64,000 nt of DNA from Chenopodium formosanum (lineage: Eukaryota; Streptophyta; Magnoliopsida; Caryophyllales; Amaranthaceae), in the NCBI GenBank assembly GCA_024500155.1, contig CM044872.1:52457460-52521459 (forward strand), read 5' to 3'. The notes below the pieces were generated by a model. That model saw nothing but the letters and a program-made list of their open reading frames with translations. It was not told the DNA's origin and did no database searches. A program made the translations under genes and the position numbers. Positions 9,860 through 21,653 of this stretch are shown in pieces (position 1 is the first letter of the stretch; every line of letters begins with the position of its first letter).

Positions 9860-11951
9860 ATGACATCCTTGCACATTTTAAGTGCAGCCGCTAATTCGTT
9901 CCAAGGAAGCATTCCAGACAACATTGGAGTACTCCAAAATTTAACACACATCTGGCTTGCACAAAATATGATTTCAGGTAATATTCCTCCTTCTTTATAC
10001 AATTTATCATCTCTTCATGCCTTTGACTTTGACTTGAATCGACTCCAAGGAACTCTTCCATTAGATATCGGATTTAGTCTTCCTCAACTCACTTATTTCA
10101 AAATAGGTGGGAATTCCTTCCATGGTCATCTTCCAATATCACTTTCAAACCTTACTCATCTTAAGGAACTAGCTATATATTCTAACAATTTCACAGGAAA
10201 ATTCATGTTTAGTGCTAGAAACATGCTTGGTTTATGGTGGCTAGATATTGCCGATAACTATTTAGGAACAAGAGAAGCCGATGACTTAAGTTTTTTACAA
10301 ACGATTGCTAACTGTAGCCAATTGAAACTTCTAGGATGTGCCTCTAACAACTTTGGAGGAGTCCTACCTCATTATCTTGGCAACTTGTCAAGTAGTCTAA
10401 CTGAAGTATCTTTTGGTGAAAATCAAATTATAGGAAGTATTCCAACGGGGTTATTTAACCTCATTAACTTAAAGCGACTAGATTTAGAACACAATCATTT
10501 GTCCGGAAACCTTCCACCACAAATCGGAAAGCTAAGAAATTTAGAAGCCTTTTACTGTGATAACAATCATCTTATTGGCAAGATTCCTTTTTCATTGGGA
10601 AATTTGTCATGGTTGAGTCAGCTCTATTTGAACCAGAATAGCTTCGAAGGGATGATACCCTCGAGTCTAGGAGAGTTAAGGAATTTATTGTATCTATCAC
10701 TTTCACAAAACAACCTTAGTGGATTTGTTCCTTCTCATCTATTCTACGCGACTTCAATGTTAGTCAAGCTACATTTAGATCATAACAATCTACAAGGAAT
10801 TATCCCTATGGAGATTGAGCAATTGAAGAATTTAGTTTTGTTGAATTTGTCAGAAAATGGACTTTATGGGGAGCTTCCTATAGGCTTGAGTAATTGCATT
10901 GGCCTTATTGAGCTAGACTTGGGATGAAACTTTTTTAGCGGATCTATCCCCGAATCTTTTAAGTCTTTAGCTAGTATGAGTACTTTGAATCTCTCTCATA
11001 ATAAGTTGTCTGGTCCAATTCCAAGTTTCTTGGCAAATTTCTCCTTGATGAAACTGGATTTATCTTTCAATAATTTTGAGGGAAAGATCCCTAAAGAAGG
11101 GGTTTTTGCAAATATTAGTACATTCTCAGTGCTTGGGAATAACAAGCTTTGTGGAGGGATTCCAGAGCTTCACTTGCCAACATGTCCTCTCTACGCTACA
11201 CCGAAAAGAAAGAAGGGTAAATTGTCAATAGTTGTGATTGTGATCATTGCGGTAGCTTCTTTGGTTGTGGGTGTGTCCATATTGTCATTAGTGTACTTCT
11301 TACTTTGCTCAAGACGGAAACAAAATAAAACATCTGGAGGATCAGAGTTGAGCTTGGTAGAGCACTGCTCAAAAGTATCTTATGACATGCTGCTCAAAGC
11401 AACAAACATATTTTCGGAAGCAAATTTAATTGGTGTAGGTCATTTTGGGTCTGTTTATAAAGGGGTCCTTGATCAAGAGAGTAACATGGTTGTGGCTGTT
11501 AAAGTTATCACCCTTGAACAGAGAGGAGCTACCAAAAGTTTCATGGCTGAGTGTGAAGCATTAAGAAGTATCCGTCATAGGAACCTTCTTAAAATTGTCA
11601 CTGTTTGCTCGAGTACTGACTTTCAAGGCAATGATTTCAAGGCTTTGGTGTACAAGTTCATGACAAATGGAAGTCTTCATCAATGGATTCACACAGATCC
11701 AAATTTGAGAACCCTAAGTCTACTTCGAAGGGTAGAGATTGCAATTGATGTGGCGAGTGCACTGAATTATCTGCACAATGATTGTGACGAACCTATCATT
11801 CATTGCGACCTAAAACCAAGTAACATTCTTCTCGACGATGACATGGTTGCTCATGTTGGGGACTTTGGGTTGGCAAGGTTTCATTTACGTGCAAGTGCAA
11901 ATAACAGTAGCTCTGTTGCAGTCAAGGGAACAGTTGGGTATGCCGCTCCAG
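9860..11951 (+). pseudogene. LRR-XII receptor kinase gene 2, first exon, 3' part (LRRs, TM, kinase N-lobe) with premature TGA
   Basis: Coding resumes after the CACTA target duplication (9860-9862). About fifteen more LRRs follow (NSFQGSIPDNIG onward), then the NNKLCGGIPELHLPTCP cap. A TM helix (IVVIVIIAVASLVVGVSIL) follows at about 11227-11285, and then the juxtamembrane and kinase N-lobe. An in-frame TGA at 10925-10927 replaces the second Gly of the GGN stretch seen in gene 3 (DIGGNLF), which would truncate the protein before the TM. The kinase motifs are intact: GVGHFGSVYKG, VAVKVI, HCDLKPSN (non-RD) and DFGLARF. The exon ends GYAAP plus G at 11951 before GTAAGA. Apart from the TGA I see no other stop, so decay looks recent. 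Confidence 0.92.
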
Positions 11952-12058
11952 GTAAGAACAAAACAATGACACAATTCCAATATGTTCAATCTTCATTTTG
12001 TCTTTAATTTTTTTAACAAGTGTATATTTTCTCTGCTTTGATGATAATTTTTTAACAG

Positions 12059-12470
12059 AGTATGGTGTGGGAAGCATGGTTTCTAAGGAAGGTGATGTAT
12101 ACAGTTACGGCATTGTGTTGTTAGAGTTGATGACTTCCAAAAATCCCACCGATTGGATGTTCGAAGGAGGCTTAGACCTGCATAATCATGCTAAATCAGC
12201 AACATTATTGCCTAATCAATTAATAAACATCATTGATCCAAGGCTCTTAGATGATGGTGCTGATAATGCTAGTGAAGGAAATGATGACGAACTTTTGGCA
12301 GAAAATGAAAGGAAAATGAAGTGCATAAGGTCTGTGGTTGAAATCAGAGTGAAATGTTCAGTAGAGTCACCACAAGATCGAATGAAGATCGAAGACGCGA
12401 TCAGAGAATTACAAGTAACGAGGGATGTTCTGCTTAAAGAACTACATATCATCCGTGCAAGGCACGTTAG
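12059..12470 (+). pseudogene. LRR-XII receptor kinase gene 2, second exon (kinase C-lobe)
   Basis: After AACAG (12058) the exon completes APEYGVGS and encodes the C-lobe (SKEGDVYSYGIVLLELMTSKNPTD ... SPQDRMKIEDAI). It ends at CACGTTAG (12470) before GTACGT. The splice position matches the sister genes. No lesion is visible in this exon. Confidence 0.88.
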
Positions 12471-12564
12471 GTACGTACTATTTACTTTAGATTTTACTGT
12501 CACGTATGGCGGTTTCGCTACATACATTTCTTGTTTTACTGATTTTTTTTCTAAACTCTTTCAG

Positions 12565-12621
12565 GGATGCTGCTGGTTTAACAAGGAATATGACTAATCT
12601 AAGACAGGCAGAAATCGATTC
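12565..12621 (+). pseudogene. LRR-XII receptor kinase gene 2, short last exon cut by copia insertion
   Basis: A third exon follows the TTTCAG acceptor at 12564 and encodes a hydrophilic tail (DAAGLTRNMTNLRQAEID plus part of a Ser codon). A copia element inserted at 12622. After the element and its 5-bp duplication GATTC (18275-18279), the original end continues as A, AAG, TAA (18280-18286). The element therefore landed one complete codon plus one base before the natural stop. Read into the LTR, the frame stays open for 14 extra codons ending at TAA (12665-12667). Confidence 0.75.
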
Positions 12622-12980
12622 TGTTGGATACGTGGATACTGTGAAGGGTCAGCCCAGCCCAACTTAAGCTAATAACAAACTTGCCAGCTCAGCAAAAGTT
12701 TGTTATAACAACTTTCTTAATTAGCTGTAATAAAAAGCCAGCAATAAATATGCTGTGCAACTTGTATTTTTCTGATCATCCATTTTTCATTATTTCATTC
12801 TTCTATTTTCTTCTACTTTTCTTCTCTGAGAATTCTCTCTGTAATAAACCTCATAAACTCCATTAATGAAGCTTAGTTTTTTAAGGTCCTGAGCTGATCT
12901 TCTACGGATGCAGCTGTGAAGGCAGAAAATGCTTGTGTCCTGTTCTTGCTGTTCTGTTCGTTCTTCCGCTATTTTTGACA
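12622..12980 (+). repeat. 5' LTR of young copia element
   Basis: 359 bp, TGTTGGATACG...TTTTTGACA. It differs from the 3' LTR at one visible base (GCTTGTG here, GCGTGTG there). Confidence 0.96.
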
Positions 12981-12999
12981 TGGTATTAGAGCAGAGGTA
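12981..12999 (+). other. Primer-binding site of young copia element
   Basis: TGGTATTAGAGCAGAGGT directly follows the LTR. It matches the complement of the initiator tRNA-Met 3' end (canonical TGGTATCAGAGC) with one change. Confidence 0.8.
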
Positions 13000-13353
13000 T
13001 TACGATCGATTCGTTCATTTTTGGTATTTCTGATCTCGTTCTTTCTGTGATTCAGTTGATGTTATTGGATATTTTGTTTGGAGGTTTTTTTTTTGTTTCA
13101 ATTGATTGGAGGATTATTTGAGGTTGTGGTTGATTGCGATTTTTCTTGTGAAATCTGGAATTGTTAATTGAAGTAATCTTGAATGTTTTTTGGAGTTTAT
13201 TGATATTGATTTCTGGAGATATTGTTTTTCCGTGGAGTTTTTTTTTTTGGTTGATACTTGTTGATTTTTTTTTTTTTGTTGAGGATTGTTATCTGGAAAT
13301 TTCTAGGGTTCTTCTTTGAATTTTTGATCTAGATCTTTCTGAAGTAATTAGTA

Positions 13354-16300
13354 ATGGCGCCAGAAAGTTCTACACGAGTTTTGGAGTTAACTCAGGATCC
13401 TAGTACAGTTTATTACATTCATCCTTCTGATAACAACAATTACAAGTTTATTTCTGAGGTGTTTGATGGAGAAAATTATAGTTCCTGGAAGAGATCAATG
13501 GTGATAGGTCTGTCTACGAAGAATAAAATGTGTTTTGTGGATGGTAGTTTGCCTAAACCTGCATCAGATGATGATACCTACAAAGCTTGGATTCGTTGTA
13601 ATGATCTTGTAGCAGGATGGATCTTAGGTGTTCTTGGTTCTACTACTAAGAAATCAGTGTTTTTCTATAAGATAGCAAGAGAAATGTGGAAGGATTTGGA
13701 GGAGAGATATGGACATATTTCTTCTACTCAGATGTATGCTCTTCAAGAAGAAATCAATGAAGTTCAACAAGATTCTGATGATATTGCTGAATATTTTGCA
13801 AAACTGAAGGTTCTCTGGGATGAGTTAGATGAACTTAATCCTCTTCCTGTTTGTGAGTGTGCTGGTTGTAGGTGCAATTTGATTGGAAAGTTTCTTAAGA
13901 TACAGCAAGACTAGAGACTTCTACGTTTTTTGATGAAGTTAAAGGATGGCTATAAGCAAGTTAGGAGTAACATCTTAATGATGCATCCTCTTCCTCAGAT
14001 GACTGTAGCATATAGAATGCTATTACAGGAGCAAAAGCATAAACAAATCAGTGAACTAGGCTCTAGTCATGATTCTATGGCTTTTGGTGCAGATAGGAGA
14101 AGATTTTATGATAACAGACCTCGTTTCTCTTCAGGACAGAACAATAGAGGAGGTTATTATCAAGATAACAGTCAGTCTTACCAGGGAAACAGATTCTCAG
14201 GAGGTGGTAATACTCAGTTTAATGGGAAGCAGAACATTGGTTACAAGAGGAATTTGAACCTTTTTTGTACTCATTGCAAAATGAATGGTCACACTGTAGA
14301 CAGATGCTTCAAACTCAATGGTTACCCACCAGATTTCAAGTCAGGAAATCAGAAAAGGTTTGCTCATATGGCTAGTGGTCAAGAAAATGAGTGTTCTGAG
14401 AATGGAAATACAGTTACTGCTACTTTCACAAGAGCTGGGTATTCAAGAATTCTGAATATGATTGGTGATCAGAATGCTACAGCTTCTCCTCAAGATGACA
14501 ATCAAAATAACAACAGCAGTGCCAACTTTGCAGGTAAACTTTGCCTCTTATCTCATTCAAATAATTCTGGTTGGATTATAGATAGTGGTGCGACTGACCA
14601 CATTTGCCATGATAAGAAGCTGTTTATGTCTTGTGATTTGCTTGATAGTATTGATAACACAATTACTATACCTGATGGCAGTAAGGTTCAGGTAACACAC
14701 ATAGGCACAGTAAGGTTGACTGCACAAATCACATTGACCAATGTCTTATATGTGCCTAACTTCCAATTCAACCTTATCTCAGTTCATAAACTATCTGAGG
14801 ACATGAACAGTCGTGTGATTTTCTCTGCTAATGAGTGTCTGGTACAGGATCATATTTTAGGACAGGAGATTGTTCTTGGTAGATTACATTCTGGCTTATA
14901 CTATGCTTTGGACAAGGATAATCAGAACACTAGTTTGGTTTCAGATTCTGTTCTGCATTTAGCCACTGCAGTGAGTAATGAGACTTCTTCTTTTGCTAAT
15001 GGTTCTAGTAATTTTGTTGATAATAATGCCAAGTTGTGGCACTTAAGGTTAGGACATGTTCCCTTTAGTCAGTTGAAGCATGTAATTTCTTCTCTAAGCC
15101 ATAAAGGAATACCTGATACTATTTGTCAGATATGTCCTTAGGCTAAGCAATGTAGACTTCCTTTTCCTCATAGTGAAATAAAGACTGTTAAGCCTTTTCA
15201 ATTGATTCATGTGGATACTTGGGGACCATATAAACATAAGACTTACAATGGATATAAGATGTTTTTGACCATTGTTGATGATTTCAGTAGATTCACTTGG
15301 GTGTTTCTTATTAAATTCAAATCTGATGCTGTTGCAATTTTGAGTGATTTTGTTGTTTTTGCTGAGAAACAATTTGATTGCCATGTGAAGTGCATTAGAA
15401 CTGATAATGCCAAGGAATTGTGTGAAGGGAAGATTATGGATCTATACAAGGGGAAAGGCATAGAACATCAATCTAGTTGTAGTGGAACTCCACAACAAAA
15501 TGGAGTTGTGGAAAGAAAACATAAACATCTTTTGGAAACTGCAAGAGCATTGTTTTTTCAGTCCAAACTACCAGAGAGGTTTTGGGGAGAGTGTATTCTT
15601 TGTGCTGTTCATTTGGTAAATAGAATGGCTTTACCTGTTTTACAGAACACTTCTCCTTACCAAATTCTTTATAAACAACCCCCTAATTTGGATCACCTTA
15701 GGACATTTGGCTGTCTTTGTTATTCTTCTACCTCAAAGGTTCATAGAACCAAGTTTGATCCTAGGGCTGATGCATGCATATTCATTGGATACAGCACCTC
15801 TCAAAAAGGCTATAAGGTTCTTCACCTTAAAGATAATACTATTTCCATTAGTAGGGATGTAAAATTTCATGAGCACCATTTCCCCTTACACATTGCTCAT
15901 TCTTCTCATGAACCTTTCTAGTTCTTTGTCCCCACTGTCAATAGTTCTCATATTTTTTCTGATCCTTTTGTTGAAGATTATCCATCTACTTCTTCCTCTG
16001 TATCCACATCTCAACAATCTTATTCTCATTCTCAGTCCACACCACCACATATCACACCACCACAATCTCCTCATACTCCACTCTCAGATCATCATTCTTC
16101 TCATGATTCTTCTAGTCAAATGTCTGCTCCAATCCTGTCTCACACATCTTTGGATAACAATTCTTCTACTATCCTGGATATTCAAACTGTTTTAAATCCA
16201 GAAAACAGTAATCCACCTGATATACCACCCAGAGTCAGAAAACCACCCATTTGGATGGGTGACTATTTTTGTTTTGCTGCTGTTTCTTCTTCCTGTGATC

Positions 16301-17961
16301 ACTGGTGTAACTTGGTGAAGTTCAATGATACTTCTCAGAAACATAAAGCCTTTGTTGCTCATTGTTCATCTCTTTCTGAGCCTAAGTCTTATGTTGAAGC
16401 TAGTAAAGATCCTAATTGGATTTCTGCTATGCAAAAAGAATTGGATGCCTTGATGGTTAATCACACTTGGGATATAGTGGATCTTCCTCCTGGTAAAAAG
16501 CCTATTGGTTGCAAGTGGGTTTTCAAAATCAAACTTAGGGCAGATGGGACAATTGAAAGGTTCAAAGCAAGGCTTGTGGCTAAGGGTTACACTCAACAAT
16601 TTGGCATAGATTATGAAGAAACTTTTTCTCCTGTGGTTAAGATGGCCACTGTCAGAACTGTCATTGCCTTAGCAGCTTGCAAAGGATGGGATTTGTATCA
16701 ACTTGATGTCAATAATGCATTTTTGCATGGTGATTTGTATGAGGAGGTTTATATGAAGGTTCCAGAAGGTTTTGATGCTGGTCCTAATAAGGTTTGCAAA
16801 CTTACCAAGTCTCTATATGGGTTAAAGCAAGCATCAAGACAATGGTTTGCAAAACTCACCTCTGAGTTAGTAAACCAAGGCTTCACACAGTGTGCAAGTG
16901 ATTCTTCTCTATTTCTCAAGAAGGGGGTCAAAACAATCACTATAGCTGCTGTCTATGTGGATGATATCATCCTTACTGGCAATGATATCTATGCTATAAA
17001 TCATTTAAAGGAGCATCTGCACAAGACTTTCAGTATAAAGGATCTGGGCAAGCTTAATTTTTTCTTGGGGATTGAAGTTGGTTATCATTCTACTGGTATT
17101 GTCCTTACACAGCAGAAATTCACCAAAGAATTATTATCAGAGTGTGGCTTAGTTACATTCAAGTCTGTTGTGACTCCTCTTCCTGTAAACCTTAAGCTTC
17201 AAGCTGCTGATGGTATTTTGTTGCCTGATCCTACTTATTACAGAAGCATGGTTGGCAAATTAAATTTTTTAACCAACACCAGGCCAGATCTCAGTTATAC
17301 TGTGCAGCTTCTGAGCCAGTTCATGCAGAAGCCAAGATGTACTCACTTGTCTGCCCTGCATCATGCTCTTAGTTATGTTCATCACACTGCTGGTCAGGGT
17401 ATATTGATGAGGGCTGGTGATACTATTACCTTACAGGCATTCTCAGATGCAGATTGGGGCTCTTGTCTTGATTCTCGAAGATCAGTAACAGGTTATGTTC
17501 TGCAGCTTGGTAATTCACCCATCAGTTGGAAATCGAAGAAACAACCAACTGTTTCCACTTCTTCTTCTGAATCAGAATATCGTGCTATGGCTAGTGCAGC
17601 TGGGGAAGTGACTTGGATGGTGAGGTTACTGACTGAACTTGGTGTTTCAGATTTGTTACCTGTGGTTTTACACTGTGATAATCAGTATGCAATTCACATT
17701 GCTAAGAACCCCGTTTTTCATGAACGCACGAAACATATTGACATTGACTGTCATTTTACTCGAGAGAAGGTTTTGGAGGGTCTTATTCAGCTTACTTACT
17801 TACCTACTTCCTCTCAATTAGCTGATGTCTTGACAAAAGTTTTGCCTTCTGCTAAGTTCAATGAGTTGCTTTCCAAACTTGGCATGACTTCTTCCCTGCC
17901 AAGTTTGAGGGGGGGTGTTGGATACGTGGATACTGTGAAGGGTCAGCCCAGCCCAACTTAA
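13354..17961 (+). pseudogene. copia gag-pol polyprotein, one frame with three internal TAG codons
   Basis: A single reading frame runs from ATG 13354 to TAA 17959-17961, the end lying inside the 3' LTR. In order it encodes: copia-type gag N-terminus; CCHC knuckle (CTHCKMNGHTVDRC, about 14269-14310); aspartic protease DSGATDH (about 14581); GAG-pre-integrase WHLRLGH (about 15038); integrase with D-D-E residues (HVDTWG, RTDNAKE, NGVVERKH); reverse transcriptase with YVDD (about 16955); and RNase H (SDADWG, SSSESEYRAMA). The frame is interrupted only by in-frame TAG codons at 13912-13914 (gag), 15139-15141 (before integrase) and 15919-15921 (after integrase). No frameshift was found. As it stands the element is unlikely to make its own enzymes unless the stops are read through. 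Confidence 0.93.
17901..17915 (+). other. Polypurine tract of young copia element
   Basis: AAGTTTGAGGGGGGG abuts the 3' LTR, the normal position of the plus-strand primer. Confidence 0.85.
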
Positions 17962-18274
17962 GCTAATAACAAACTTGCCAGCTCAGCAAAAGTTTGTTAT
18001 AACAACTTTCTTAATTAGCTGTAATAAAAAGCCAGCAATAAATATGCTGTGCAACTTGTATTTTTCTGATCATCCATTTTTCATTATTTCATTCTTCTAT
18101 TTTCTTCTACTTTTCTTCTCTGAGAATTCTCTCTGTAATAAACCTCATAAACTCCATTAATGAAGCTTAGTTTTTTAAGGTCCTGAGCTGATCTTCTACG
18201 GATGCAGCTGTGAAGGCAGAAAATGCGTGTGTCCTGTTCTTGCTGTTCTGTTCGTTCTTCCGCTATTTTTGACA
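17916..18274 (+). repeat. 3' LTR of young copia element
   Basis: 359 bp, the same length as the 5' LTR and nearly identical to it, followed by the GATTC duplication. Confidence 0.96.
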
Positions 18275-19143
18275 GATTCAAAGTAAGTTTTATGTTTCAT
18301 TCTCAATCTATTACTTCTTATATTGTATTCAAAGGCAAAATGTAATATATATGTCAAGATTATGATTTGAAAAAATGAGTATATTTTTTTTTATGATTAT
18401 AGAAAATAATTAACTATGTAAAACTAATTAAGTGATGATCATCCAGGTCCATCAGTATCAAGCACACATAATATCGATTACCGGCTTATCGCTATATTAT
18501 CCAGGCAAGACATAATGATCATGGTAAAGGTTGTACGTAGTTGCTAGTTTTCTGTTTCTGAAGTGAGTGAAGTCTGTACTTTGTACTGATTCACATAATT
18601 CATAAATTGAATAAAAATATTATAGAATAATTATTAATTCGATGTATCTATATTAGCTTGTACGCTTTTTTCCCTTATTATAATTAATAAAAGCATGATA
18701 GTTATAAGATCAAAATTTTTACATATATAAATCTACTGATGGGTGTGTAGCGTTTGATACATAAAAGTTGGTAAATGTATGATCAAAGGACTGATTAAAT
18801 AGCTTGAGTGATAGGAGGGGCACCCCTGGCCCATAAAAAAAATAAATAAATAAAACTTGAGTTCAATGATTCAACGTTAAGACTTGGTGAATCCAATAAT
18901 GATGAAACAAACATTCGATATGGAGTAATTCGTGATGAATACTCTTTTTTTTATATATATATAAAAAATATACTTTAATATATAATTTCAATTTTGGGCG
19001 ATTTACTTTTAATAATCCCAATATTGCCATGTTGGTACAACAAATGAAAAAAGTTCAGAGCTAACTTGAACAAAACCCATTTGGAAGGGCATTTCTTGAC
19101 ATTGTTCATAGAAAACAAGTTATACAACAAATTAGCTAGACTT

Positions 19144-19176
19144 TGTTTTTTTTTTTTTTTTTTTTTTTTGAGGGGA
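19144..19176 (-). mobile_element. Tail-only retroposon insert (poly-A on minus strand), 16-bp TSD
   Basis: TG plus a long T-run and GAGGGGA is inserted between two copies of CAAATTAGCTAGACTT (19128-19143 and 19177-19192). The layout fits a LINE-type insertion truncated to its poly(A) tail plus a few bases. Confidence 0.75.
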
Positions 19177-19537
19177 CAAATTAGCTAGACTTGGCATTTG
19201 AATAGTCGTCTGTCTATTCTACTTAGAATTTTTCTACTCCTTGGTCATTTAATTTCCTAATTGAAAAGCAACAATGTAGTTGGACTCCATCTATTCTAAC
19301 ATCTTACTACTCGGATCCGTACTGCATTCAATTTTCTAATTGAAAGCAACCAAATTAAATTGGTTAGACCTGGCATATATATATGAATAACGGTCCATTC
19401 ATTATTCTAGCATCTTGCGAGTTGCTACTACATTCAATTCAATCCAATTTCCTAACTAATAAGCAACAAATTGATTTGACCTGGCATTTGAATATCTCTT
19501 CTACTCAAGCATATTGCCACTACTAGTAATAAATTCC

Positions 19538-19547
19538 TATATATAAG
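19538..19547 (+). promoter_or_regulatory. Putative TATA box of LRR-XII gene 3
   Basis: TATATATAAG lies 77 bp before the ATG at 19624, nearly the same distance as in gene 2 (76 bp). Confidence 0.45.
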
Positions 19548-19623
19548 CAGCATATTGATAAACATAACATACTTCACAAATAACAGAAATAGCATTCAAA
19601 CACTTGTTTATGTACAAAACGCA

Positions 19624-21651
19624 ATGAATCCTACTAGTAAACTTACCTTGGTATTCATTTTGCTTATTCATTTCTTAAGCCTATTCAACTCCGTCTTTCC
19701 CTATACCATAGACCATGTAGCCCTCTTAGTGATTAAGTCTCAAATCATTCTTGACCCTTGCGGAGTCTTAAGCACTTGGAACAACTCCCTTCCATATTGC
19801 GAGTGGGAAGGTGTCACTTGTGGCACCAAGCATCCACATCGAGTTGTCGGTTTAAACCTTCAAAACAATAATTTGGTGGGAACTCTATCACCTTATGTAG
19901 GCAACTTAAGTTTCCTTCATGTACTAAATTTATACAACAATAGCTTTAGAGGACACATACCACCTCAAATTGGAAATCTATTAAGGTTAAGGTCCCTAGA
20001 GTTAGTTAGAAACACCTTTGAAGGTGAAATTCCAGCCAACATATCTCGTTGCTTAAACCTAGAACAATTTCAGTTATCAGGCAACAATCTTGGTGGATTC
20101 ATTCCATCTCAACTTAGTCTCCTTACTAAGCTACTAGTTTTGTCACTTTCTTATAATCGTCTTAAGGGTGACATCCTTAATAAGGTCGTCATGAACATGA
20201 CTTCCTTGCAAATATTGTTGGCTTCGAATAATTCCTTTCATGGAAGCATTCCGGACAACATTGGAGTAGCACTCCAAAATTTGGCTTACATTTATATGTC
20301 TGGAAATAAGATCTCAGGTATTATTCCTCCTTCCTTTTACAACCTTTCTCGTCTTCAAGAGGTTAGTTTAGAAAAAAATCATCTCCATGGTACACTTCCC
20401 TTAGATATTGGGTTCCGCCTTCCTCAACTCACCGCGTTTTTCATAGGTAAAAATTCCTTCCATGGAAACCTACCACCCTCCCTCTCAAATCTTACTCAGC
20501 TTGAGAAATTAGGTCTTTATTCAAACAAATTCACAGGAAAATTCATTTTTAGTGCTAGAAATATGCCTAATTTGTTATACGTCGAGATCAACTCTAACTA
20601 CTTGGGTACTAGAGAAGCAGATGATTTAGGCTTTCTACAAACTTTTGCAAATTGTAGTAATTTATACCGTTTGGAAGCTTCTTTTAATAACTTTGGAGGG
20701 ATTTTACCTGCTTCTTTAGGTAACTTGTCAGAACTAACTGTATTTAAATTTCCATATAATAAAATTTCAGGAAACATTCCATCATCTCTTTATAACCTTA
20801 TTCATTTAAGAGTACTAGGCTTGCAAGGTAATCAATTCACTGGAAATCTTTCATCTCAGATTCAGAAGCTAACTAAGTTAGAATTATTTGATTATAATGA
20901 TAACTCTCTCTCTGGAACTCTTCCTAATTCATGGGAAAATCTCTCACATTTGAGTGAGTTCAATCTAGCTAACAATAGATTTGAAGGAACAATACCATCG
21001 AGTCTAGGTAGTTGTATTAATCTATTGTATTTGACACTTTCAAATAATAGACTAAGTGGAACTCTACCTCCTCAATTATTTCATCCTTCATCGATGTTGG
21101 TTGAACTACGATTGTCCTACAACCAATTACAAGGAGTCATCCCGCTTGAAATTGAGCAACTGAGAAATTTAGTTCTGTTGGATATATCAGGAAATACATT
21201 TTCAGGAAAGTTTCCTACCACCCTTAGTAGTTGTAATGAGCTTATTGAGCTAGATATAGGAGGAAACTTGTTCACCGGGTTTATCCCTCCGTCTCTTAAG
21301 TCATTAACTAGTTTGCGTTTTTTGAATCTTTCTCATAATAAGTTGTCTGGTCCAATTCCAAATTTCTTCGAAAATTTTTCACTTATAGGGCTAGATCTAT
21401 CTTTTAATGATTTTAAGGGAGAGGTCCCTAGAAAAGGTGTTTTTGCAAATTCAAGCGCCTTGAAAATTCTTGGAAATAACAAGATTTGTGGAGGGATTTC
21501 AGAGCTTCAATTGCCAACATGTCCACCTAGTAATAATGATTCGAGAGCAAAGGGGATTAAATTGTCTGTTGCCGTGATTGCAATCATTGCAGTAGCTTCT
21601 TTGGTTGCGAGTGTGTCCATAGTGTCATTAGTATACTTCCTACTTTGTTAA
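19624..21651 (+). pseudogene. LRR-XII receptor kinase gene 3, ectodomain and TM, frame ends just after the TM
   Basis: The ATG at 19624 fits the signal peptide (KLTLVFILLIHFLSLFNSV) and the TATA box at 19538. An open TTG 23 codons upstream is not a likely start. The LRRNT_2 cap (DHVALLVIKSQI ... GVTCG) follows, then about 21-22 extracellular LRRs, the NNKICGGISELQLPTCP cap and a TM helix (VAVIAIIAVASLVASVSIV). The frame ends at TAA 21649-21651 right after VYFLLC. Gene 2 has 46 nt at this place that are replaced here by 5 nt, a net loss of 41, which shifts the frame. Made as is, the product would be a membrane-anchored LRR receptor-like protein with almost no cytoplasmic tail, which is not necessarily inert. 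Confidence 0.9.
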
Positions 21652-21653
21652 AT

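Larger units (their letters stand above)
12622..18274 (+). mobile_element. Ty1/copia LTR retrotransposon (young, nearly identical LTRs)
   Basis: A complete element of 5653 bp. Two 359-bp LTRs (TG...CA) differ at a single base that I could find. They are bounded by a perfect 5-bp target duplication GATTC (12617-12621 and 18275-18279). A primer-binding site follows the left LTR and a purine tract precedes the right one. Domain order PR-IN-RT-RH defines copia. It interrupts the last exon of LRR-XII gene 2 in the same orientation. Lineage within copia is not assigned. Confidence 0.97.
18287..19623. other. Spacer and 5' flank of LRR-XII gene 3
   Basis: AT-rich non-coding DNA with no credible gene. 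It contains a 33-bp poly(T) insert with a 16-bp target duplication (19144-19176). It ends with a TATA-like TATATATAAG at 19538-19547. Confidence 0.6.
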
